Position numbers and translations under genes: made by a program. From assembly GCA_016719015.1 (NCBI GenBank), contig JADKAZ010000001.1:992001-1056000 (forward strand): 64,000 nucleotides of DNA, read 5' to 3'. Below, in pieces: positions 8,164 to 17,121 of this stretch (positions are counted from its first letter, which is position 1; every line of letters begins with the position of its first letter). Below the pieces are notes generated by a model, which was given only the letters and a program-made list of their open reading frames with translations, did not search any database and was not told where the DNA came from. This stretch comes from Chitinophagaceae bacterium (GTDB lineage Bacteria; Bacteroidota; Bacteroidia; Chitinophagales; Chitinophagaceae).

Positions 8164-9130
8164 AATTGGCATAATTGGAGGTGCAGGCTACACCGGAGGT
8201 GAATTAATCCGTTTACTGTTGAATCACCCCGGAGTGGAAATCTCTTTTATTCATAGCCGGAGCAATGCGGGTAAACCAGTTCATACAGTTCACCAGGATT
8301 TAATCGGAGATACAGAATTGATGTTTACGGGAGAGTTGAGTAATGACATTGATGTTTTATTTCTTTGTTTGGGGCATGGCGAATCAAAAAAATTCCTTAG
8401 CGGGAACAATCTTCCAGATAAAGTAAAAGTAATTGACCTGGCGAATGATTTCCGTTTGGAAGCACAGTCTTCTATCGGCAACCGTCAATTTGTTTATGGA
8501 TTACCAGAGTTGAACAGGGATAAAATAAAATCAGCTGATAATATTGCCAATCCCGGTTGCTTTGCAACTGCTATACAGTTAGGTTTATTGCCGCTTGCTA
8601 AAGCCGGTTTATTAAACGATATTTATACAACAGGTATTACCGGCTCTACAGGTGCCGGTCAGACTTTGTCAATTACCTCTCACTTTAGCTGGAGGGCAAA
8701 TAATATTCAGGCTTATAAAACATTATCTCACCAGCATTTGGGGGAAATTGGAGAGTCTTTACTTTACTTGCAGCCAGCTAAGGATATTGACCTGAGTTTT
8801 GTTCCGTGGAGAGGGGATTTCACGAGAGGGATTTTTATCACTTCTACTACTAATTGCGATTTAAGCATTGAAGAATTGAATGTACTATACTCAACCTTTT
8901 ATGCTTCACACCCTTTTACATTTGTAAGTAAAGAACCGATTTTTTTAAAACAGGTAGTAAATACAAATAAAGCAGTGATACAACTTGAGAAAGCAGGCAG
9001 TAAACTGGTAATACACTCTGTTATAGATAATTTACTAAAGGGCGCCAGTGGCCAGGCTGTACAGAATATGAACTTGTTATTTGACCTGGATGAAACAACG
9101 GGATTAAAACTTAAAGCCAATTATTTCTAA
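8150..9130 (+). CDS. argC: N-acetyl-gamma-glutamyl-phosphate reductase
   Basis: 326 residues. It reduces N-acylglutamyl phosphate to the semialdehyde with NADPH. The Rossmann motif is GIIGGAGYTGGELIRLL near the N-terminus, and the catalytic cysteine is in NPGCFATA (about residue 137). GSTGAGQ and the HQHLGEI block follow. Start chosen at the second ATG (8150), which gives MENIKIGIIGG; one two codons upstream is also possible. Overlaps argG and is followed by argD after nine bases. Confidence 0.94.
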   Translation: MENIKIGIIGGAGYTGGELIRLLLNHPGVEISFIHSRSNAGKPVHTVHQDLIGDTELMFTGELSNDIDVLFLCLGHGESKKFLSGNNLPDKVKVIDLANDFRLEAQSSIGNRQFVYGLPELNRDKIKSADNIANPGCFATAIQLGLLPLAKAGLLNDIYTTGITGSTGAGQTLSITSHFSWRANNIQAYKTLSHQHLGEIGESLLYLQPAKDIDLSFVPWRGDFTRGIFITSTTNCDLSIEELNVLYSTFYASHPFTFVSKEPIFLKQVVNTNKAVIQLEKAGSKLVIHSVIDNLLKGASGQAVQNMNLLFDLDETTGLKLKANYF

Positions 9131-9139
9131 ATAATACTA

Positions 9140-10300
9140 ATGAACCTCTTTGACGTTTACCCGATTAATGAGATCACCATTGTAAAAGCAAAAGGCTCTT
9201 ATGTATGGGATGATAAAGGCGAGCAATATCTTGATCTGTATGGCGGTCATGCTGTAATCAGTATTGGTCACACTCATCCTCATTGGGTTCACCGCATCGA
9301 GGAGCAATTGGAAAAAATTGCTTTCTATTCCAATTCAATACGAATTCCATTACAACAACAACTGGCAGAAAAATTGGGAAAGGTTTCCGGTAAAGAAGAT
9401 TACCAGTTATTCCTGTGTAACAGCGGTGCCGAAGCAAATGAAAACGCATTAAAGCTTGCAAGTTTTCAAAACGAAAGAAAAAAAATAATTGCTTTTAGCA
9501 AATCTTTCCATGGCAGAACTTCATTAGCGGTTGCTGTAACGGATAATAAAAATTATTCTGCCCCGGTAAATGAAACAAATAATGTAATCTTTCTCCCTTT
9601 CAATGACGAAAATGCACTGGAAGAATGTTTTACAAAAAACGGGAAGGAGGTTTCATCTGTTATTATCGAAGGGATACAAGGTGTTGGCGGAATCAATATA
9701 GCCGAAGATTCCTTTTTGCGAAAAATCCGTTCTCTCTGCGATGAATATGGAGCAGTTTATATTGCTGACAGTGTGCAATGTGGTTATGGCAGAAGCGGAA
9801 AATTTTTCAGTCATGATTTTGCTGGAGTAAATGCAGATATTTATACCATGGCAAAAGGCATGGGGAACGGTTTCCCTGTAGCAGGCATTATCGTTGCACC
9901 CCATATTAAACCTAAGCACTTTCAATTGGGTACTACTTTCGGGGGCAATCACCTCGCCTGTGCTGCAGCATTGGCCGTACTGGAAATTATTGAAGAAGAA
10001 AAATTAATGGGCAATGCAGTGATGGTTGGCAAATATCTCAGAGATGAACTCGGATCCATCCCGCATTTAAAAAATATAAGAGGTCGTGGACTTATGATTG
10101 GTTTTGATGTACCGGAAGAATTAAAAGAACTCAAAAAGAATCTCTTGTGGAACCAGAAGATTTTTACAGGGGAAGCAAAACCAAATGTTATTCGCCTGCT
10201 TCCGTCATTAGCACTAAAGAAAAGAGATGCCGAACAGTTTATAGATTCAATAAAAGAGGAGATACACAATTTGGTTTCAACACCTAATCCCGTAAGCTAA
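9140..10300 (+). CDS. argD: Acetylornithine aminotransferase family enzyme
   Basis: 386 residues, class-III PLP aminotransferase. It moves an amino group from glutamate to N-acylglutamate semialdehyde. GAEANENALK at residues 96-105 marks the PLP phosphate region, ADSVQCGYGRSG the cofactor ring contact, and K239 in TMAKGMGNGFPVAG is the Schiff-base lysine. Position between argC and argF' in an arginine operon makes argD the natural reading; a succinylornithine aminotransferase activity would fit if the pathway is N-succinylated. Two-base gap to argF'. Confidence 0.92.
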   Translation: MNLFDVYPINEITIVKAKGSYVWDDKGEQYLDLYGGHAVISIGHTHPHWVHRIEEQLEKIAFYSNSIRIPLQQQLAEKLGKVSGKEDYQLFLCNSGAEANENALKLASFQNERKKIIAFSKSFHGRTSLAVAVTDNKNYSAPVNETNNVIFLPFNDENALEECFTKNGKEVSSVIIEGIQGVGGINIAEDSFLRKIRSLCDEYGAVYIADSVQCGYGRSGKFFSHDFAGVNADIYTMAKGMGNGFPVAGIIVAPHIKPKHFQLGTTFGGNHLACAAALAVLEIIEEEKLMGNAVMVGKYLRDELGSIPHLKNIRGRGLMIGFDVPEELKELKKNLLWNQKIFTGEAKPNVIRLLPSLALKKRDAEQFIDSIKEEIHNLVSTPNPVS

Positions 10301-10302
10301 GA

Positions 10303-11259
10303 ATGAAAAATTTTGTTTCGGTTCATGATGTGAATAATATTGATACGCTGGTGCAAAGAGCATTGGCGTATAAGTCAGACCCCTTTGCAGACAAATCACT
10401 GGGAGCTAATAAACGAATAGGATGTTTGTTTCTCAATCCGAGTATGCGGACCAGGTTGAGTACACAGATCGCTGCGCAAAATCTGGGGATGGAACCCATC
10501 ATCTTTAACGTCGGGAGCGAAGGCTGGATGCTGGAATTTGAAGAAGAGGCAATAATGAGCGGTACAACAGTAGAACATGTGAAAGATGCAGCTCCTATTT
10601 TTGGAAAATATTTTGACATCCTTGCTATAAGAACCTTTCCTTCATTGAAAAACAGGGAAGATGATTACAGTGAATTATATATTAAACAGTTTATCAGATA
10701 CGCCGGCATTCCAGTGGTAAGCCTGGAGAGTGCAACACTTCACCCCTTACAAAGTCTGACTGATATTATTACCATCACTGAAGCTTTCAAAGAAAAAAGG
10801 AAACCCAAAATTGTGTTGAGCTGGGCTCCCCATGTCAAACCGCTACCTCAATGTGTGGCCAATAGCTTTTCGCAATGGGTAAATGCCTGGGGCAAAGCTG
10901 ATTTCGTAATCACTCACCCGGAGGATTATGAATTGAATACTGATTTTACTAAAGGTGCTGTTATTACGCATAACCAGAATGAAGCTTTAAAAGATGCAGA
11001 CTTTGTATATGTAAAGAACTGGAGCACTTACACAGATTACGGAAAAATCTATGAAAGTGATCCAAAATGGATGCTCACCAATAAAAAGCTGGAACTCACC
11101 AATAACGCCAAAGTAATGCACTGCCTTCCCGTAAGAAGAAATGTAGAGTTAAGCGATGAAATTCTGGATGGTCCAAATAGTATTGTTACACTAGAGGCCT
11201 CTAACAGAGTTTGGGCTGCACAGGCAGTACTGGCTGAGATACTGAAAAGCAATGGCTAA
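10303..11259 (+). CDS. argF': N-acylornithine carbamoyltransferase (ArgF' type)
   Basis: 318 residues, transcarbamylase family. Carbamoyl-phosphate loop is NPSMRTR (45-51). HPLQSLTD and the HCLPVRRN block follow. The whole length resembles the N-acetyl- and N-succinyl-ornithine transcarbamylases of Xanthomonas and Bacteroides rather than ordinary OTCase; note the GSEGWMLEFE segment. From memory, one residue separates the two types (Glu92 in acetyl, Pro90 in succinyl); here the aligned position, residue 90 in GTTVEHVKDA, is Val. The substrate therefore cannot be assigned. It overlaps argB by eight bases. Product is N-acylcitrulline, to be deacylated by the M20 gene downstream. Confidence 0.88.
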   Translation: MKNFVSVHDVNNIDTLVQRALAYKSDPFADKSLGANKRIGCLFLNPSMRTRLSTQIAAQNLGMEPIIFNVGSEGWMLEFEEEAIMSGTTVEHVKDAAPIFGKYFDILAIRTFPSLKNREDDYSELYIKQFIRYAGIPVVSLESATLHPLQSLTDIITITEAFKEKRKPKIVLSWAPHVKPLPQCVANSFSQWVNAWGKADFVITHPEDYELNTDFTKGAVITHNQNEALKDADFVYVKNWSTYTDYGKIYESDPKWMLTNKKLELTNNAKVMHCLPVRRNVELSDEILDGPNSIVTLEASNRVWAAQAVLAEILKSNG

Positions 11260-12037
11260 ATTATATGTCATAAAAATTGGTGGTAACATTATTGATGATG
11301 ACGCAAAGCTTGCTTCATTCCTGAAGGATTTTGCATCTCTTGAAGAGAAAAAAATACTTGTACATGGTGGTGGTAAACTGGCGACAAGGCTGGCAGAAAA
11401 ACTAGGTATTAAACAACAATTAGTTGATGGCAGAAGAATTACCGACGCAGAGACACTAAAGATTGTTACGATGGTTTACGCCGGGTACGTTAATAAAAAT
11501 ATTGTAGCCGCACTTCAGGCCAATCATTGTAATGCAATTGGTCTTTGTGGTGCAGACGGCGATGCAATACTAGCCCATAAAAGACAACACCCTGTTCTGG
11601 ATTATGGATTCGTGGGGGATGTAGATGTTATCAATGCTGAACTTATCAACAGCCTGCTGGAAAAAAATATTACCGTTGTGTTTGCGCCCATCACCCATGA
11701 CCAGCAAGGCCAGCTGCTCAATACGAATGCTGACACCATCGCACAGGAGATTGCTAAAGGTATGAGTGACCTATATGATGTTGAGCTTATCTTTTCCTTT
11801 GAGAAAAGTGGTGTGTTGCTTGACACAGATGATGACACAACAGTTATTCCTGAAATAAACCTATCGTATTATCTGCAATTAAAATCGAAAAGTAAAATAT
11901 TTGCCGGTATGATACCTAAATTGGATAATGCTTTTACTGCCCTGAAAAGTGGCGTTGGAAAAGTAATAATCGGCAAAGCAGAAAATCTGAAAGAGCTGAT
12001 TAATGGTTCTTCGGGAACAACTATAACAAATGAGTAA
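11252..12037 (+). CDS. argB: Acetylglutamate kinase
   Basis: 261 residues, amino-acid kinase fold. It phosphorylates N-acylglutamate. The phosphate-binding start KIGGNIID, the HGGGKLATRLAEKLG block (about 30-45) and NTNADTIAQEIAK are clear. No N-terminal extension or separate NAGS domain is present, which supports the GNAT gene as the acylglutamate synthase. Overlaps argF' by eight bases and the M20 gene by eight bases, so this part of the operon is tightly coupled. Confidence 0.93.
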   Translation: MAKLYVIKIGGNIIDDDAKLASFLKDFASLEEKKILVHGGGKLATRLAEKLGIKQQLVDGRRITDAETLKIVTMVYAGYVNKNIVAALQANHCNAIGLCGADGDAILAHKRQHPVLDYGFVGDVDVINAELINSLLEKNITVVFAPITHDQQGQLLNTNADTIAQEIAKGMSDLYDVELIFSFEKSGVLLDTDDDTTVIPEINLSYYLQLKSKSKIFAGMIPKLDNAFTALKSGVGKVIIGKAENLKELINGSSGTTITNE

Positions 12038-13100
12038 AGAAATTTCCATATTACAAAACGAAGCTGTTGAATTGCTAAAAGAACTGATCTCCATCCCTTC
12101 ATTCAGCAAAGAAGAGGATCAGACGGCGGGAATACTTTGTCGTTTTATCGGAACAAAGGGGATTGTACATACCAGGGTTGGCAATAATGTCTTTGCACTT
12201 AACAAGCATTTTGATGATAAAAAACCAACAATCCTTCTCAATTCTCATCATGATACGGTGAAACCGAATCCACAATATACGAGGAACCCCTTCACTCCTG
12301 AAATTGAAGATGGAAAACTTTTTGGACTGGGAAGTAATGATGCTGGTGGTTGTTTAGTTTCATTGATTGCTACCTTTCTTCATTTTTACGAAAAACCGGA
12401 TTTGCGATATAATATTATTTTAGCCGCTACTGCGGAAGAAGAAATAAGCGGCAGCGGCGGTATAGAATACACATTACCCTACCTTCCAAAAATTGATTTC
12501 GCTATTGTTGGAGAACCAACACAAATGCAGATGGCAGTAGCGGAAAGGGGCCTGATGGTGCTGGACTGTATAGCTCATGGCAAAGCAGGGCATGCCGCAA
12601 GAAATGAAGGAAAGAATGCCATCTATAAAGCAATGAAAGATATTGAGTGGTTTAGAACCCATCAGCTTACTAAGATTTCTGAGTTGCTGGGACCTTCTAA
12701 AATGAGTGTGACTGTTATTGAAACTGAAAACAAAGCACACAATATGGTTCCATCCCAATGCAAATTTGTAGTGGATACCCGTATCAATGAATTATACAGT
12801 TTTGAAGAGGTGATTGATATTATTAAAGCAAATGTTCAATGTGAAGTAACACCAAGAAGTACAAGGCTTCGCTCCACTTCCATTGCCATAGGCCACCCGT
12901 TAGTAATAGCAGGAATAAATCTTGGCAGGACTTACTATGGCTCTCCTACTACTTCAGACAAAGCATTAATGCCTTTTCCCACATTAAAAATAGGCCCCGG
13001 AGATTCTGCCCGCAGCCACACAGCAGATGAGTATATTTACATTGATGAGATAAAAAACGGAATCGAACTTTATATACAGCTATTAAACAATGTAGTATGA
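12030..13100 (+). CDS. argE: M20 family deacylase (acetylornithine/acetylcitrulline deacetylase type)
   Basis: 356 residues, zinc hydrolase of the M20 family. Metal ligands are recognisable in LLNSHHDTVKP, GLGSNDAGG, AEEEISGSGG and GEPTQMQMAVAERG; the dimerisation domain includes GKAGHAARNEGKNAI. With an N-acylornithine transcarbamylase upstream, the expected substrate is N-acylcitrulline, as in Xanthomonas, so the product would be citrulline for argG. The symbol argE is by family and context; substrate is inferred. Overlaps both neighbours (eight bases with argB, four with argH). Confidence 0.85.
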   Translation: MSKEISILQNEAVELLKELISIPSFSKEEDQTAGILCRFIGTKGIVHTRVGNNVFALNKHFDDKKPTILLNSHHDTVKPNPQYTRNPFTPEIEDGKLFGLGSNDAGGCLVSLIATFLHFYEKPDLRYNIILAATAEEEISGSGGIEYTLPYLPKIDFAIVGEPTQMQMAVAERGLMVLDCIAHGKAGHAARNEGKNAIYKAMKDIEWFRTHQLTKISELLGPSKMSVTVIETENKAHNMVPSQCKFVVDTRINELYSFEEVIDIIKANVQCEVTPRSTRLRSTSIAIGHPLVIAGINLGRTYYGSPTTSDKALMPFPTLKIGPGDSARSHTADEYIYIDEIKNGIELYIQLLNNVV

Positions 13101-14428
13101 AGCTCTGGCAAAAAGATAAAGCATCATTGAAGCAGGTAGAAATATTCACCGTCGGTAAAGACCGGGAAATGGATATGTATTTAGCTGCTTTTGATGTGTT
13201 GGGATCACTGGCGCATATAGAAATGCTGGAATCAGTTGAGTTGCTAACAAAAGATGAATTATCACAATTACAAAAAGAGTTAAAAAATATTTACCGGCAG
13301 ATACAAAAAGGTGAATTCAATTTACAGGATGATGTAGAGGATATTCATTCACAAGTCGAGTTGCTTCTGACACAAAAACTGGGAGATACAGGCAAAAAAA
13401 TACATGCTGCCCGCAGCAGAAATGACCAGGTGCTGGTTGATGTAAAATTATTTCTCCGAAATGAACTGGAAGAACTGGTCAAGACTGTTCAGTCATTATT
13501 TGAATTGTTGCAATCACAAAGCGAAAAGTATAAAGACCATTTGCTGCCCGGCTATACCCATCTTCAATTAGCCATGCCTTCTTCCTTTGGCTTATGGTTT
13601 GGTGCTTATGCTGAAAGCCTGGTAGATGATGTTGTCACTATCAAAGCTGCCTATGATGTAGTAAATAAAAATCCATTAGGCTCAGCAGCCGGTTATGGTT
13701 CTTCATTCCCTATCAACCGAAAAATGACAACTAAATTGCTGGGGTTTGATGATTTGAACTATAATGTAGTGTATGCACAGATGGGGAGAGGAAAGGCAGA
13801 AAGGATTGTGGCCCAGTCGCTGGCTAATGTAGCAGACACACTAGCCAAACTAAGTATGGATGCCTGCTTGTATCTGAACCAGAATTTTGGATTTATCAGT
13901 TTTCCTGCTGAGCTAACCACCGGCAGTAGTATTATGCCACATAAGAAGAATCCGGATGTCTTTGAATTGATACGTTCGCATTGTAATCGCATCAAATCAT
14001 TGCCTAACGAGATTATGATGATGACCACTAATCTTCCATCTGGTTATCACCGTGACTTACAGTTATTGAAAGAACATTTGTTTCCATCATTTAAAATACT
14101 AAGAGATTGTATTGAAATGGCAGGACTAATGTTGACGGATATTGAAATCAAAAAGGACATTCTCACCGACGAAAAATATAAATACATATTTAGTGTAGAA
14201 GAAGTGAATAAGCTGGTCAATGCAGGAGTGCCTTTCCGTGATGCCTATAAAAGTGTGGGGATGGATATCGAAACAGGTAATTTTACTTATAGTACCACTA
14301 TCAACCACAGCCACGAAGGAAGCATTGGTAGTCTTTGTACTGAAGAAATAAAAAAACAGATGCAAAAAGTGTTGGCATCCTTTCCATTCACCGCTGTTCA
14401 ATCAGCTATAGAAAGACTTGTAAAATAA
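13097..14428 (+). CDS. argH: Argininosuccinate lyase
   Basis: 443 residues, fumarase/aspartase superfamily. It cleaves argininosuccinate to arginine and fumarate. The signature GSSIMPHKKNPD lies at about residue 275, with the catalytic serine in the flexible loop. DDVEDIHSQVE, ARSRNDQV and LPGYTHLQLAMP are family blocks. It shares an ATGA overlap with the M20 gene and is the last gene of the operon; the convergent M28 gene begins directly after the stop, and no hairpin fits between them. Confidence 0.95.
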   Translation: MKLWQKDKASLKQVEIFTVGKDREMDMYLAAFDVLGSLAHIEMLESVELLTKDELSQLQKELKNIYRQIQKGEFNLQDDVEDIHSQVELLLTQKLGDTGKKIHAARSRNDQVLVDVKLFLRNELEELVKTVQSLFELLQSQSEKYKDHLLPGYTHLQLAMPSSFGLWFGAYAESLVDDVVTIKAAYDVVNKNPLGSAAGYGSSFPINRKMTTKLLGFDDLNYNVVYAQMGRGKAERIVAQSLANVADTLAKLSMDACLYLNQNFGFISFPAELTTGSSIMPHKKNPDVFELIRSHCNRIKSLPNEIMMMTTNLPSGYHRDLQLLKEHLFPSFKILRDCIEMAGLMLTDIEIKKDILTDEKYKYIFSVEEVNKLVNAGVPFRDAYKSVGMDIETGNFTYSTTINHSHEGSIGSLCTEEIKKQMQKVLASFPFTAVQSAIERLVK

Positions 14429-15832
14429 TTACAACCCGTATTTATCAACGAGGTAAATTAATGCCGCCATATTCACAGCTCCCAATTCCAACTCTCTTTT
14501 ATTGACTGCTTCAAAAACATCACTCCTTGCATGGTGAATGTCAAAATAACGTTGTGTATCAGGATTCAGGCTTGCAGTGGGTGTTTTTAATGTTCTGTTC
14601 AATGGACCGATATCTGCTCCCCCACCACCTTTTACAAATTCTGTACAACCATAGGGAGCTACTAATTCCTTCCAGGACAAAAATTGCTGAAATTGTTCGT
14701 CACTCCCCGAGAAACCTAATGCCCTTGGAGTAAATCCACCAGCATCGCTTTCTACTGCAAGAATATGTTTTTTGCCTTCTTTTTGGGCTTCCTCAGCATA
14801 TTTGTTTCCGCCCCGCAATCCATTCTCTTCATTAGCAAATAAAACAAAGCGAATCGATCTCTTTGGTTTATACCCAATGGCTTTAAATGCACGGAGTATT
14901 TCGATCGTCTGCACACAACCAGCCCCATCATCATGAGCTCCTTCGCAATTATCCCAACTATCTAAATGCCCTCCAACAGTAATAATTTCATCAGGAAATT
15001 CTGAACCCCGAAATTCACCAATTATATTGTGTCCGATGGTATCGGGTAGAAAATGGCCATTCGTTTTCAAGGAAACCTTCACCTCTGCAGTCTTCAATTG
15101 CTCACTCAGCCAATCAGCATCTCTTAAACCAATAGCTACTGCTGGTATTTTAGTGTAAGCCGAGTCATATCTGGTTGCTCCCGTATGGGGGTTATTATCT
15201 GCCGCATGACTCATGCTTCTTACAATTACGGCCTTTGCTCCATACTTTGCAGCACGGCTGGGACCTTGTCCCCGGTATTGTCCGGCATCACGATAAGAAA
15301 GAAAAGTGTTTATATAAGTATCGTTGAATTTATAATTATAAAAAACGATTTTGCCTTTTACCAGATCTTTCTTTTGCTCCAGCTCATCGAAAGAATTCAC
15401 CTGTAATACACTTTCTGAAATTCCGTTCTTTCCCGTTCCGATTGAATTACCAAGGGCAATAACATCCAGGTCCTTATTAATAAAAGTTGGATAAGGCCCT
15501 TTTTTTACTTCACTCCTTAAAGGGATATACCCGGCTTTTGCCACATCTTTTCCACCCCTTACCCAATGGGGCACCATACACTCCTGCATCCATGCTTTAT
15601 CTGCACCGCTTTCCTGCATTAGTTTCAATCCCCATTGTTCTGACTTTACCATCCCGGGTGATCCAGCCAGTCTTGCCCCTATTTTTTTTGTCAAATGCCG
15701 CAGATTTTCATACGCCTTGCCGTTAGTCAGTATTTCGTCTGAAATTTTTTTAATAAAAGCCGAATCTTCCTTTTGGGCAAAAACGGTGATAGCGCCGGCA
15801 CACAGCAACAAAGCTAATAGCAGTTTTCTCAT
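14429..15832 (-). CDS. Secreted M28 family metallopeptidase (carboxypeptidase Q-like)
   Basis: 467 residues with a signal peptide (MRKLLLALLLCAGAITVFAQ). A PA-type insert (about 130-245) precedes the M28 zinc-peptidase domain. Metal and catalytic blocks are GGHLDSWDN, GAHDDGAG, ANEENGLRGG, ESDAGGF and the C-terminal DIHHARSD. Architecture matches plasma glutamate carboxypeptidase/CPQ-like enzymes, which are exopeptidases. Location would be periplasm or outside. Abuts argH tail to tail. A TATCTTTA element just upstream of the start, one mismatch from TAnnTTTG, could be its promoter. Confidence 0.88.
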   Translation of the reverse strand: MRKLLLALLLCAGAITVFAQKEDSAFIKKISDEILTNGKAYENLRHLTKKIGARLAGSPGMVKSEQWGLKLMQESGADKAWMQECMVPHWVRGGKDVAKAGYIPLRSEVKKGPYPTFINKDLDVIALGNSIGTGKNGISESVLQVNSFDELEQKKDLVKGKIVFYNYKFNDTYINTFLSYRDAGQYRGQGPSRAAKYGAKAVIVRSMSHAADNNPHTGATRYDSAYTKIPAVAIGLRDADWLSEQLKTAEVKVSLKTNGHFLPDTIGHNIIGEFRGSEFPDEIITVGGHLDSWDNCEGAHDDGAGCVQTIEILRAFKAIGYKPKRSIRFVLFANEENGLRGGNKYAEEAQKEGKKHILAVESDAGGFTPRALGFSGSDEQFQQFLSWKELVAPYGCTEFVKGGGGADIGPLNRTLKTPTASLNPDTQRYFDIHHARSDVFEAVNKRELELGAVNMAALIYLVDKYGL

Positions 15833-15951
15833 ACTTTCATTTTGCTAAAGATAAAAGAAACCTGAAAAAGGAAACAAAGATTTAAGCTGAACGGCCAACT
15901 AAAGCCGGGTTAAAACTGTTACCTTAGTTCTCCATTTTGAATTTCTTACAT

Positions 15952-17070
15952 ATGAAAATTGGAATTGTTTGCTACCCCACTTTTGGCGGCTCCGGTGTAC
16001 TGGCCACAGAACTCGGAAAAGCCCTTGCACAAAAAGGTCATATGGTGCATTTCATCACTTACCAACAGCCGGTAAGATTGAACGGGTTTATTCCCAATAT
16101 ATTTTACCATGAAGTGCAGGTACCAACATATCCTTTGTTCGATTTTCCTCCCTATGAGACGGCACTGGCCAGTACGATGGTAGATGTTATCAAAAACAAT
16201 GATCTCGATTTGCTACATGTTCATTATGCTATTCCTCATGCTTCGGCGGCCTATATGGCCAAGCAGATTTTAAAAAAAGAAGGCAAAGATATTCCTGTTA
16301 TTACAACCCTGCACGGAACTGACATTACTCTTGTTGGCAGAGACAAAACCTATGCGCCGGTGGTAACTTTTTCAATTAATGAAAGTGATGCAATTACAGC
16401 CGTGTCTGAGAATCTGCGGGAGGAAACTTTTAAGCATTTTAATATCACTAAAGAAATACAGGTTATCGTCAACTTTGTGGACGTAAGCCGTTTTAGCAAA
16501 AAGCCTATTGATGCATTTAAGAAAGTTATTGCGCCAAACGGGGAGAGAATTTTTCTACATGCATCCAACTTCAGAAAGATTAAAAGAGTACAGGATGTTG
16601 TAAAAATATTTGCTACAGTAAATAAAGAAATTCCCTCAAAACTGCTATTTATTGGTGATGGCCCTGAACGGAGTACAGCAGAAGATCTCAGCCGTGAGTT
16701 AGGCGTATTCGATGAGATACGATTTGTTGGAAAACAGGACCAGATGGAAGAAATTCTTGCTATCGGGGATTTGTTTCTTCTTACTTCAGAATATGAAAGC
16801 TTTGGACTGGCAGCATTGGAAGCCATGGCAGCGGGGGTACCAGTTGTTTCTACAAACGCCGGTGGGTTGGGAGAAATTAATATACCTGGGGAAACAGGTT
16901 ATCTGAGTGAAGTAGGTGATGTAGATTCTATGAGCCGGCAGGCTTTATCAATCTTAAAAGATGACACAACACTCAAACAATTCAAAGAGAGGGCTGCAAC
17001 CCATGCAAAAAAGTTCGACATCACTAATATCGTTCCGGTTTATGAAAAGTTGTATGAACGATTTCTTTAA
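15952..17070 (+). CDS. bshA: N-acetyl-alpha-D-glucosaminyl L-malate synthase
   Basis: 372 residues, GT4 glycosyltransferase with GT-B fold. The N-terminus MKIGIVCYPTFGGSGVLATE is highly characteristic of BshA, which makes GlcNAc-malate from UDP-GlcNAc and malate, the first step of bacillithiol synthesis. The EX7E motif is TSEYESFGLAALEAMAAGVP. I start at the ATG at 15952 rather than the TTG at 15937. A TACCTTAG element (15920) may be its -7. Bacillithiol is known from Bacteroidota and is relevant to the sulfur region of this window as a possible persulfide carrier; no bshB or bshC is in view. Confidence 0.92.
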   Translation: MKIGIVCYPTFGGSGVLATELGKALAQKGHMVHFITYQQPVRLNGFIPNIFYHEVQVPTYPLFDFPPYETALASTMVDVIKNNDLDLLHVHYAIPHASAAYMAKQILKKEGKDIPVITTLHGTDITLVGRDKTYAPVVTFSINESDAITAVSENLREETFKHFNITKEIQVIVNFVDVSRFSKKPIDAFKKVIAPNGERIFLHASNFRKIKRVQDVVKIFATVNKEIPSKLLFIGDGPERSTAEDLSRELGVFDEIRFVGKQDQMEEILAIGDLFLLTSEYESFGLAALEAMAAGVPVVSTNAGGLGEINIPGETGYLSEVGDVDSMSRQALSILKDDTTLKQFKERAATHAKKFDITNIVPVYEKLYERFL

Positions 17071-17072
17071 AT

Positions 17073-17103
17073 AAAAATTCCCCCGTTATTCAGGAGAATT
17101 TTT
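17073..17103. terminator. Bidirectional terminator between bshA and the EnvC-like gene
   Basis: AAAAATTC (17073-17080) and GAATTTTT (17096-17103) form an AT-rich stem with T-runs on both strands, placed between two convergent stop codons. The GC part of the stem is weak, so efficiency is uncertain. Confidence 0.5.
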
Positions 17104-17121
17104 ATAAGAAGCTTTTGAAGA

